Below, piece after piece: positions 22,875 through 34,250 of a DNA stretch of 64,000 nucleotides. This stretch comes from Typha latifolia (lineage: Eukaryota > Streptophyta > Magnoliopsida > Poales > Typhaceae). Position 1 is the stretch's first letter; every line of letters begins with the position of its first letter. The position numbers and the translations under genes were made by a program. Below the pieces are notes generated by a model. It saw only the letters and a list, made by a program, of their open reading frames with translations, searched no databases and was not told the origin of the DNA. The stretch covers positions 13,837,188-13,901,187 of the forward strand of contig CM034101.1 of NCBI GenBank assembly GCA_019914945.1, given 5' to 3'.

Positions 22875-25800
22875 ATGAAGATCAACCTAAACCTAACCAT
22901 TTCCCTCCTAGTATTCCTACTCCTTACTTCAAAAGCCCTACTCCCCACTCACAGCCAGCTTCTCCCCATAATTGGAAACAATATTGCCACCGACCTCCAG
23001 GTGTACATTGTCCATGTCGACGATCCTGAGAACCGAGCCGACCTCCTCGGCGACGAAGATCGTAGGAAGTGGCACCGAACCTTCCTGCCAAATGCCACTC
23101 TCGACTCCGGCAAACCCCGCCTTATCTACTCCTATCGCCACGCGATAGGCGGCTTCGCGGCTTGGCTAACCGGCGCAGAAGCACAAGCACTCAACTCCAC
23201 CGAGGGCGTCCTCCTCGTTGTCCGCAGCGGCTTCTCCTACGGCCAGACGACGTACACCCCGGAGTTCTTGGGCCTGAACCAACGGAACAGTATGTGGTAC
23301 GACACCAACCAAGGCGAAGGCATGATCATCGGCGTCGTCGACAGCGGCATCATCCCCACCCACCCTTCCTTCCGCGACGACGGCCTGCCGCCCCGGCCGC
23401 CAAAATGGCGCGGCAGATGTGACTTCAATCCGCGGTTGTGCTCCGGCAACAAGCTAATCGGTGCGACGGCGTTCTATTACAATACAAAGCCCTCGCCCCT
23501 CGACGACCATGGCCACGGAACGCACACGGCCAGCACCGCGGCGGGTGCCTTCGTCGACAATGCGGAAGTGCTCGGTAACGCGGTCGGGACCGCCTCCGGC
23601 ACAGCGCCGCGAGCACACGTGGCGGCATACAAAGTCTTGTACGACAACCGAGGCTCCGATGCCGATATATTAGCCGGCATCGACCAGGCGATCATCGACG
23701 GCGTCGACGTCCTCTCAATGTCGTTGGGGGGAAAACCCGAGCCTCTGTACTTCGCCGAGACGGCAATCGCCTCTTTTGCGGCCATCAAGAAAGGTACTGC
23801 ATGGAGTCCACCATGCGAGGGCTTTCCTCCTCAGAACCTCCTATTAAAGATTTTAGCAAGAGTGCTAGAGTATTAACGAAATTAAGAACAACTATTACCT
23901 AATAAATATGAACATATTAGGAGATTGATAAGAAAAGAGATTAAGACAAGAAGAATGATCCCCTTTTTGATAATTCTCCTATAATTATAGCATATATACT
24001 ATTAACCATGGAAAAGGAGAGCACGGCTTGATCGCTGCCTCACCAAATATTTGACCTAGATCAAAAGTTGGATTGGCAGCAAATTCATGTCAGTGAATTA
24101 ACAATTAGAATAATAAAAAGTTTCCAATATTTCCAACAGGTATCTTCCCCTCCATCTGCGCAATGAACGACGGCCCAACAAGGAGCACAGTCGTTAATGA
24201 CTTCCCATGGGGGTTAACAGTCGGAGCGAGCACACACGACAGAAGGATTTCTGCGACCATCAGACTCGGTAACGGTATGGAATTCTACGGCGAGTCTGCT
24301 TACCAGCCAGCTAACTACATTCCCGGGGAACTCCCGCTCGTCTACCCAGGAGGGTACCAAAACGATCGCGCAATGAAATGCCTTGAGGACTCTCTGAATG
24401 GGTTTGATGTGAGGGGGAAAATAGTCCTCTGCGTTGTAGGGGAAATCGACAACTCCAAGAAGGGGGAAGTTGTAAGAGATGCAGGTGGTGCCGCCATGAT
24501 CGTGATGAACGACCAGTCGTGGGGGTTTACCACCTTTGCTGATGCGCATGTTATCCCCACAGTGCACGTTAGCTTCCTCGATGCCCAAAAGATATTGTAC
24601 CATCTTCAGTCCACCCCATGGGCCACTGGCCAGATTATATTTCAAGGTACGTTTATGTTCACAACATCGTCAAATTTGATGCTTTCTCGTCATAGTAATT
24701 CTAAGGAAACTCTAAGCAACCGAAATTTGCACAAATTTTCAATTCATACCCTGTGTTCTCAAACAATCTGCAAATCACTCACACTGAAATGAGATAAAAA
24801 GAAAAAATCCTATCGTGTGTTTTTTTGAGTATATGTCGCGTGGTGCTAGGTTAAAGATAAATTTTTTTAGAGAAAATCCGTGAGCATAAGTTCATTCTTA
24901 CAATAAAGATGGCTTAATATATCGTATGAGCGGAGAAATAGAGTGACGAAATTTTTAACACAAGTCATATACTTAGTTATAATAATGAACAACACCATAT
25001 AAAAAATCGGATAAAAAGCCTAAGGGTAGACAAATATAACACAAAGCACAACTCTAAAATATTTACAGAGAATAGAGTATGTAACATTGTCCGGGATGGA
25101 GGGTGAGCTCGAAGGAGAAAGGCCCGAGGTAGCAATGGTGAAGCTTGAAATCATCAATGGAGTGGCGGCAAAACTCGGATTTAGCAGCGGTAAGCCACGA
25201 ATTCAATGAACGAGGGCAGAGGGTGAACAGTGACAAGAAAGGAAGAGAGGTGAAAAGGAGAGAGAGAAAGTGGAAAGAGAGATAGAGCTAAGAGAAGAAA
25301 AATATAAACTTCCTAAAAGAGGGGAAAGATCTCCCCACTCCACTTAACCATTAGGCTAGTGGAGAGGAGAGGAGGCAAAGCCACCAGTAGCAGTGGCAAA
25401 AAATCCCTCAAACAAGAGAGAGGAGAAGAAGCCGAAACCCTATCAGAGCTTCCTGCTAGGGTCGGCACGGAAACACCTCAGTTGAGAGTTGTCCAAAAGA
25501 CAATGGTAACTAAAACACCAACAAAAAATACCAGAATATTGATTTGGCCATGCACTCTATATCTAACCCACGGTGATCCTTACTCAATTTATTGGAACAA
25601 TGGCAAATAGGAAACACGTAGGGGTTAAACCTTTTATAGTATATGAGCAACTAATTAACCCTAATTTTCTTTCATTGCAACGTACCAAACTTTTTTCCCT
25701 AAATTTGAAGGTACAACGTTTGGTCACCGTCCGGTGCCTTCCGTCGCTTTCTTCTCTGGCCGAGGTCCGAGTTCTTACAACGGTGGCATAATTAAGCCGG

Positions 25801-26552
25801 ACATACTTGGGCCGGGAGTGAACATATTAGCAGCATGGCCGTACGAGGTCGGCCCGAACCCAACCGGTGTGAAGACGTCAACATTCAACTTCCAGAGCGG
25901 CACGTCGATGGCGACGCCACATCTCTCGGGCATCGCTGCGATGCTCAAGAAAAACCACCCTACCTGGTCGCCGGCGGCAATAAAGTCGGCTATCATGACG
26001 ACTGCATACATGGTAGATTTTAATGGTAATGACATAACCGACGAAGCGGACTACACGTCGGCGAGCTTCACCGCCATGGGGGCCGGGCATGTGAACCCAG
26101 CCGGAGCTAACAATCCAGGTCTAGTATACGACCTTCAGCCTGATGACTACATTCCTTACCTTTGCGGCTTGGGTTACTCGGATAACCAAGTTATGGTTAT
26201 CACTAGAACAAGAGTACAGTGTTCGCTGGTACAAAAGATTAGCGCAGAACAACTGAATTATCCATCGATTGCTTTCTCGTTTAGAAATAGTTGGAAAAAG
26301 AATGTGAGACGAACTGTGACAAATGTAGGGGAGGCTAATGAGATTTACTCAGTGAAGATTGTGCAGCCTAACGGGGTCAAAGTGGTAGTATCACCGAACA
26401 AGCTCCAGTTCTCAAGGCTTGGACAAAAGCTAAGCTTTAATATGGAGTTTAGCGTTGTTAGCCAGCAACCGGCGTACCAAGTTGCGGAGGGAATCATCTC
26501 ATGGGTTTCAGGCAAGCACGTTGTCGCTAGTCCTATTTCTGTGACATTTTAG
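22875..26552 (+). CDS. Subtilisin-like serine protease (S8A subtilase), tandem copy 3
   Basis: Third complete subtilase, 755 residues. Exons are 22875-23793, 24140-24646 and 25711-26552; exon 2 and exon 3 lengths again equal those of the other two copies. Signal peptide 1-28, prodomain from about residue 43, catalytic Asp156 (VVDSG), His214 (GHGTHTA) and Ser541, and oxyanion Asn316 (MNDGP) are present. The PA-domain part (exon 2) is the most diverged from copies 1 and 2, for example in the stretch after LVYPGG. By eye, exon 3 looks closer to copy 1 than to copy 2. The second intron (24647-25710) is over 1 kb and contains a purine-rich insert. I chose the ATG at 22875 because it aligns with the MKN starts of the other genes and leads straight into a signal peptide. 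Expected in the apoplast; substrate unknown. Confidence 0.92.
24790..25460. repeat. probable repeat insertion in intron 2 of subtilase 3
   Basis: This intron is about 980 bp longer than its counterpart in copy 1. The extra sequence has a G/A-rich half (25090-25460) similar in composition and short motifs (AAAAGAGGGGAAAGATCTCCC versus AAAGAGGGAAAGAGTCTCTCC, CCTATCAGAGCT) to 11290-11520. I could not define its ends or class. Confidence 0.45.
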
Positions 26553-29500
26553 TTATTTGCATAGTGGGCCCTTTCCTATGTGAAGGTATATATTATCATG
26601 AAGTTATCATGATCGATATGTAAAAAGTATTATTAATGAATAAATGGGGTCCAATGTTGAGGAATAAGATGAGGGTTCTTGCATAATTATCCGTTTTCAT
26701 GTTTGCAAGTAGTGTGAGTAAAAGGGTCGTTTTAGCCTTTTTTTTTTTCTTCTTTTTAGGAGAGGGGGGGTTGTTTGGTCTGATATATTTGTAGACACTA
26801 CATTTTGATTCAAAATATATCGAATCTCCTATGATACGGTCTCTAAGTAACAAGATAGTTTCATATGCAGTATCTTTAACATGCGTTCACAACCTTCTGT
26901 TAGAATGAAAAGGGATGGATTGGGCAACTTTCTTATGGAATTGTGCAATTTGAACCTGGCAAGAAGATAAAGAAGATAAAAGAGAGGGTGGGATACTTCT
27001 TTTAGTTTTTAATTTTTAAATTGGAATTTCTTTTAAGGAAGGGGAGCAGTTTTTTTGGAATAATTTTATTTTTACCTTATGAACTATCTCTATTTTTAAC
27101 AATGAGTTCTTAAATTTTTTTTTTTGGGTACATATAACCTTCTAAAGAAAGTGGTCAAGTGAAACATTTCTTAGTTCAGAAAATTATTATATACTAAAAG
27201 AAATTTAAGAGATTATTATGAAAAATAATAATAGTTCCAAATTAATCGTTTTAACCAATAAATTTCTCCACAATAATTATTTAGCATTGGAGTCAATATT
27301 AGATAACACCAGGACATTTGAAAGAGATTAATATAAATAAATTAAAAGTTTGTACCCCAAACACTAGCTAATAGGTAAAAAAATAAATTCCACGACCCAA
27401 TTCTATGTTTAAAAATTAGAAAAAAAAATACAAGATCACGACGAACACGTCTCTTTAGTTTGCAATCAGATTTCCATGAACTTTGACAATATTTTTGTAC
27501 TTTCTCACACGATAGTAATTAGCTTCTCTTTTCTTCCTCTATTATGCCTATAGAAAATTCCACGAAGGAGAAGAAGGAAATATCTACTTGTTTTCTGCAA
27601 TATATATATATATATTATATTTCTTTCATTTGACTCTAATAGTCAACTTGACCACTTAAATCTAGACCACAAGAAGACGCTCGGACAGGGGAAGCCTTGA
27701 ATGTGATTCCTCTTTGATGGACTGATACGTTGGAACTTCTCCTCAAAGTTTGAACGTAATATATTAATCTGTTTTAGAATATTCCATGATAAGGGTGACT
27801 CTGTTATTCTGAACAAAACGAGGGGTAGGCATGATAGCCAAATTTGAAATACCGGCCCGAAAGTTTCTCGGTTGCGGTCGTACGGCAAGGCAAACCCAAA
27901 ATTGTATTTGTTGGTATAAAAAAGTGATAGGCGAAAATTCCACCACAATTATCTTGATCAGTTCATAATAAACGTTGCTATTTTCACAATATTAAAGCAC
28001 CAATTCTTGGAGATATTATTACTCTAATCCTGTTGTCATTCCTCACCTCGGCCGTGTGAGGACCTGGAGACGTGGGACATCAACTACCTTGCCAACACGT
28101 AACAATGGCTAGAACAATATGGGTTGGATAGTTAGACTAATCTTTTATCGAGAGATGGGTTATGATAAATTCAAACCGTGTGTATATAAATAACATTATG
28201 AGGTGAAATTTTCCTAAATATAAATTATAAGCTTATTATTAGAGAGATTAAATTCGATCGTGAGTTATGATCTTTGTTATAAATTTGACAATTGAGCTAT
28301 AATGGTTGACCTTTTATAGAGAATATTATGGGTACTTAACGTTTGATTTGATCATAGTTGAGTAGCGTGATACCAGGGAGGCGTAGAATTGACAACACAT
28401 GGAAATGTTACAAGGATAGAAAGGATAGAAAATAAACTAAGGGTCAACTTGAGAAGTTATACTTTGGGGGAGAACTCACGGTTCATGATCTCAGATGTAA
28501 GACTAGTAAAATTCAACAATTGAGTTGCAATAGTCAACTTTTTACATAAAATATATTGGCCGGAAAAATTGGATTTTAACAGTCATAAAATTAGATTAAA
28601 ATAAATAAAAATAAATAAATAAACTTACATATCATAGAATATAGTATTTTATATAATTGAGTTTAGTATTAAATACTTTTTCATTAAGACTATTTTATCA
28701 TCCATTAATTGCCTTTGGAATAGTGAATACTAATCTCCCAGAATATAATAATTATATTGCATACAAAAGGAAGCTGTTATTCGAATACCGTATCGAACCA
28801 AAACAATATAATACTCTTTCAAATGTAAAAATAGAAGACTCAGAAAACGCATGAATGGATCAGTAATTAATTAATGCAGATTGTATCTCTATTTAAAAAA
28901 AATTAAACAACCATGATGAAGAGATGCAAAAAATTCAATTGGATTAGAATGAAATGTATTTGAATGGACGCACCACTATGGGAAAAATACTTTTGGACTT
29001 TACTCACGCGCACGAACCGAACTATGAAACTCACGAAAAATGTGACACTTACATACCTTATTAATTGATATTTATTAAATAATCAATATGATATTAAATT
29101 TAATTTTTTTTATTTTTTATTATCATGATACTCATTTTAAAGTCAATTTTTATTCACTTTTCTTCATAAATTTAAATAGATAAATATATAATATTAAAAT
29201 ATTTTGAGCTCTTTTAATTTCACTATCGTTAATCTATTAGGAATAATATATGAACCTCTAGCTCAAAATTTATATAATATTCATTCTCAAAATATATGAT
29301 ATTTCCAATAGAATATTACAAGAGTCCAAGAATTATTCTTTTCTAATTTTCTTCGATATACATTTGATTTGATATGATTTGATTAAGGATGGCTAATTTT
29401 TCTCGACAAAGTGGCGTGGTAAAGGGGCAGTGCGGAAGCGATAACGCATGTGCAAATGTCACCGGGATACATGACATCAAACAGACCCACAGTCAACTTG

Positions 29501-29850
29501 AGAAAGTCCCAAGGCTACGTTTAAAATCCATTAACTCCAACATTTGAGTGCCCACAAATTAGAAGAATTCTCCCAAGGTATTAGACTTCCAAAGTGATCC
29601 AATTACTTCAAATGTACACCATTGACATGATGTCATATATGCCACGACTATCAACACTCTAGTTAGTTGGTCCACTAATATTTCACATACGCAACCTCGC
29701 TTACACTGCTACGTATCTAATTTCATATTAGCATACAAATGATATGAACAACGTTGTCTACTTTCCCAACAAAACTTAAGGAAGTGGTGAAAGAGATAGA
29801 TCTTGCCAATGACTTATTCCTCTCAGAGAATTTTTTTTTAAATAATTAGA

Positions 29851-29893
<43 letters not shown>

Positions 29894-30700
29894 ATCTAAA
29901 CTTAGAATAAACCGTTGGCACCACCCGACCGATACCCATGATTTATGCCACTATCGTATTTAAAGGCAACGAAGAATTATATTTATATTAGAACCACAAA
30001 ATTTTTATATAATTTTCTAACTAGTCCCACATGACAACACTAAAGGGCTTAAATAATCTAATTTACTGAAAATAATAAGTTAAGAAAAGTAGTTAATAAG
30101 TTTATAGTAATATTTCTAGAAGCCCCCCATGTTAAGCCTGACAGAAAGCGTTGTTTGCATTTGAAATCATTTATGAGTGTCGTGTTAATTAACCAAGTCG
30201 TAGGTTAAAATTATAAAAACTTCTACATAACATGCTTTAAATACAATAATCTATTATAATGGCAGTTTCTAGTTTTGGCCTTTACCAGGGGCAAATGTTG
30301 GAGCTCCCGGGGCGATAATAACTTATCAGCTACTGACGATAACTTATACAAAATCTCGTTTCTTTCCGTTATTTCTACCTCGTCAAAAAAAGCGCTACCA
30401 GCAACCAAAGCCCATACCTATCACATGGCCTTGTCTCCTACACGCGGTGCCATTCTAGTGGCTATTAAAAAGCGAGATGTCGACGTGTCCGTGATCTATT
30501 CGTTACTTTTCTTTCGTACTACACCCCGTCCGGAATGGTCCCTAGTCCCCCCACTATGCTATCGTAACGGCCGAAACTTTGCCCGAAAGGCCGTTACTAC
30601 CATATCGGATCCTGTCAAACCAACGTCCAAGATCCGCAAGTGCGAAAAAGATAAAGAATAAAGTAGAAGAAAGCTTCGGACTAACCTCGAAGGTCAGCCG
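26553..30700. other. long AT-rich intergenic region
   Basis: No gene is recognised in 4.1 kb. It contains poly-T runs (26740-26760, 27115-27125), a short (TA)n at 27600-27618 and an (AG)n tract at 29857-29887. 29400-30120 is less AT-rich but has no coding signature I could follow. 30240-30620 includes two short open stretches on the plus strand without family resemblance. Confidence 0.5.
29857..29887. repeat. (AG)n microsatellite
   Basis: About 15 perfect AG dinucleotides. Confidence 0.9.
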
Positions 30701-30704
30701 TTGG

Positions 30705-30845
30705 ATGGAAATATCGACTGCATCTGGCCGTCCAGGTGTAAAGGAATATCCCTTGGATGGAACTCCGAATTCCTTTGCTATAAAGAGAGAGGTGGAGAAG
30801 ACTCTAGAGTCCAGAGTCTCAGAGAGAGCAAGGCCTAGCAAATGA
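30705..30845 (+). promoter_or_regulatory. possible upstream ORF overlapping the PPCK start (ATGA)
   Basis: An ATG at 30705 opens a 46-codon frame whose TGA (30843-30845) overlaps the kinase ATG (30842-30844). A second ATG at 30757 opens an 8-codon frame. If the leader includes this region, the frames could reduce or couple translation of the kinase. The transcription start is not visible, so this remains a candidate. Confidence 0.4.
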
Positions 30846-31804
30846 GCGAAGAATTGAAGCGAGATTACGAGATCGGACCGGAGATTGGGCGCGGCCGGTT
30901 CGGAGTGGTCTACCGGTGCACCTCCCGGTCCACCGGTGAGGCGTTCGCTCTGAAATCTGTCGATAAATCGCGTCTCGCGGACGCCGTCGACCGCGATGGA
31001 GCGGCCTTGGAGGCCAAGGTGACGCAACTTGCGGCCGCCGGAAACCCTAACGTGATCCAGATCCACGACGCCTACGAGGACGCCGACTGGATCCATCTGG
31101 TCATGGAGCTCTGCTCCGGCCTAGATCTCTTCGAGTGGATCCGGATCCGCCACGGCTCGCCGGCCTCGGAGCCGGAGGCGGCGGCAGTGATGGCCCCTCT
31201 GATGCAAGCCCTAGCCGCGTGCCACCGGCGCGGGGTCGCCCACCGCGACGTGAAGCCGGACAACGTCATGTTCGACGGCACCGGCGGCGTCCGGCTCACC
31301 GATTTCGGCTCGGCGGCGTTCTTCGGCGCCGGGCGGCGCATGGTAGGGCTGGTCGGCACCCCGTACTACGTTGCGCCCGAGGTGGTTAGGGGGGACGAGT
31401 ACGGGGAGAAGGTGGACGTGTGGAGCGCCGGGGTGGTGATGTACGTGATGCTCGCCGGAGGGGCTCCCCCGTTCTACGGGGAAACAGCAGGGGATATCTT
31501 TACGGCCGTCTTGCGCGGGAACCTTAGGTTTCCGACGAGGATCTTCTCAGGAATCTCGCCTGCGGCGAAGGATCTGATGCGGAGGATGATGTGCAAGGAC
31601 GTCTCCAGAAGGTTCTCGGCAGAGCAAGTCCTAGGTAAATAACAGAGATTAACTTGTTCTCCTTCTCCAATTAGGGTTTTAATCTCGTAGATTTATGATT
31701 CGGCTTCTAATTAGGGATCTTATTTTTTTTGTAATTACTTTTAAACAGCCCATCCGTGGATGAGGAGCGGAGGGAAAGTGAGGCCAGCGGAGGAGCTGAC
31801 CTGA
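30842..31804 (+). CDS. PPCK: Phosphoenolpyruvate carboxylase kinase (PPCK)
   Basis: A 282-residue protein that is almost only a kinase domain, as in plant PEPC kinases, which phosphorylate PEP carboxylase on an N-terminal serine and relieve malate inhibition. Exons are 30842-31634 and 31749-31804. The small intron near the 3' end is the classic PPCK gene structure, and the last exon codes AHPWMRSGGKVRPAEELT. Visible motifs are the glycine loop Gly16-x-Gly18-x-x-Gly21, Lys38, catalytic HRD 134-136, DFG 154-156 and APE after GTPYYV. No calmodulin-like or autoinhibitory extension is present, unlike CDPKs and CRKs. PPCK is generally controlled by synthesis and turnover (light in C4 plants, circadian at night in CAM plants). 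Exon 1 is very GC-rich compared with its flanks. A close CDPK relative is the only alternative, and the length argues against it. Confidence 0.93.
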
Positions 31805-31953
31805 GAAAAAAAAAGGCCAGAGGAGGATAAGAGATCGTATAAAGTGCGCATATATGGCGTATAAAACAGTACATATACTAGTTTTGGGTTTTATCCGGCA
31901 CCACTTGTGAATATGCGAAGGTTCTGGAAGACGAGAGCTCCCCTGGAGGGGCG

Positions 31954-31956
<3 letters not shown>

Positions 31957-31987
<31 letters not shown>
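31957..31987. repeat. (AG)n microsatellite
   Basis: Perfect AG dinucleotides in the PPCK 3' flank, probably in the 3' untranslated region. Confidence 0.9.
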
Positions 31988-31989
<2 letters not shown>

Positions 31990-34212
31990 CTTTAATTTTG
32001 TGTTAATCTCTGATGCAATGTATGAGAGTGAATGGGAGCTTTGTGCTGCCTTCTTTTAGATGTCCAGTTGTCTGTTGTCTGTACAAAGGAGGAGGAAAAC
32101 TAGATGTATGATATGGAATAATTTTGGCATGGCTTTTAAGTTTCGGCATTCTTTTCGTGGCCTTTTTGGTTTGATTTGATTTGATTTGATTTGATCTGGG
32201 AGTATCTATCTCTCATGGGTCCGGTTATCACCAAGGGTAGGATATAGCATTTAAGCATATCCTGGGGTTTATTCGTTGCTTAGTTTTGCCGTACCACATG
32301 GGGTGAGGGGTTGCCTATAATTTGTTTGCTTGGCTTCCAAGGAAGAGAGAGAGAGAGATAAGCAAAGAAAGGCTGTTGTTCTGGGTTTGACGGTCTTCAG
32401 TAGTACGGTGCCCTCTTGCTTGGATTCCTCTGATAGGTCTTATTATATATTCTCCTCTCTTTATTCTACCTCCATCTGGCACTTATCACTTTCGGATCTA
32501 TATGAGGTTGGAATCCGAGTAAGATGACCTACCTGTCGTTCGTTGCAGCATTCTCATCGCTTTCTTTTGATATATTCTTTAAATTTACCACTACCTATGA
32601 TAACAATTTAAATTTGCCTTCGAGGTAAGTGTGGTTAATCACCGCCTCCTTAAAAAAAATTAGAGATGGTAAAGAGTATCAGCTACTAAATATCCCGGGT
32701 CTGCTGAGCGAAACAAAGCACCACCGAGTTAGATTCTAGAATGATGCCGAGAGATCCATCTCAAGCTTATCAAATAGCCACTCTTACTATAAAAATTTAG
32801 GAGATCAATAATATCATTAAGACTATCTCACTATTAGTTACGAAGAGAATATCGAAAGATCTTCTAATAATCAGACCGACCGGTTGAAAAGGTTATAGAA
32901 TCTCTCTATAATATTTCTCATCATATTTCTTATCATTTAAATATTTCTCTATAATTTAACCTATTCAATATATAATCATTGCACTAGATATAAAAAATAA
33001 TATTATAAAAATATAGGAAAGGTACAGTCCATCTATACAACATTAGCAAAGAATTGTAGCTTCCCTCAAACTTAGAAAAAAGAAGAAGAAAATTGACGTG
33101 AGACTTTTTCGAACCAAATGTTCTATTTTTTTTTTTTGTCCTTTTAAATGGGATGTGAAAAGAGACAGTGAACTCTTGCAGGAGTCAAATGCCTGCCCAG
33201 TAGATGAAAAGATCAGTTATGAGGGGTTTAGATTTGGGTCAATATTTCCAAGGTTTAATGGATCTAACTCATATCTTATATTAAATCCTAAGACTCTATT
33301 ACTACAATATCAAATATTAAAGGACCCAAAGTATGGGCGTCCAATAAACTATGTATTTAATTTTATTGAGGAATAGTAGCTACTCTATCTGTTATCAAAA
33401 TCTCACGGAATCCTCCTCTCCTTCCGCAACATTTATTTATATATTTATATTTATATATAGAGAGAGAGAGAGAGTGTGTGTGTGTGTGTGTTAAGAGTCA
33501 AGAGCTTGTCTGGTTGTATTTAGTCAACGGAGATTTAATGGTGTTTCTCATGGAAGTGGTGGAGTTCCAGTAAACATCCAACCGAGAACATGCACACATG
33601 CTTGTAGGCCCACACGCAACTCTCAACAGAGTCTAAGTCGATATTGTTTTTCCCCATAGATAGTGACCCAAATTAAGTACTTCAAAGACAATATTGCTTC
33701 CTGAGGGTCATTACAGGAATTATCAAAAGGAACTGACAATAATGTTTGTGGAATTGTGGAGTGTGAGTTGGAGGATAATTACACTTAGATTCCTAAATTA
33801 TTATAATTCTTTTATCTTTTCTAATCTTTTTTTTTTCTTCAATATATAGAATATCTGAATTATTGAAAATATTTCGCCTTTTCTTAAATTATAAATGGGA
33901 AAAAAAAAATTAAAATAGGTGATAACTGATGGATAGAAAAAATAAATAAAAAGAATGTTTAAGATATAATTAACAATCTAGGAGATGTATATATATATAT
34001 ATATATATCAAGTGGAGAACTGGATGCAGTTTTTATATTCTAACTTTTGAGAATATTTTGATAGCTAAGCCTAAGTAAATAATTGTGTCTGGAGTTTGGT
34101 TGTTATCTGACATATGTTTAGAGCACAAACTTCGAGATTAAATCTTAGCAAAATTAAGTTTTATTAATCCAGAAGCATAAATATCGTTCTAGAAGAAGCT
34201 AGTGGAGAACCC

Positions 34213-34216
<4 letters not shown>

Positions 34217-34249
<33 letters not shown>

Positions 34250-34250
34250 T
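34217..34250. repeat. (CT)n microsatellite
   Basis: CT dinucleotide tract with one interruption near its end. Confidence 0.9.

Noticed and set aside
30554..31096. 180-codon frame antisense to PPCK exon 1
   Set aside because: Antisense shadow of the GC-rich kinase exon.
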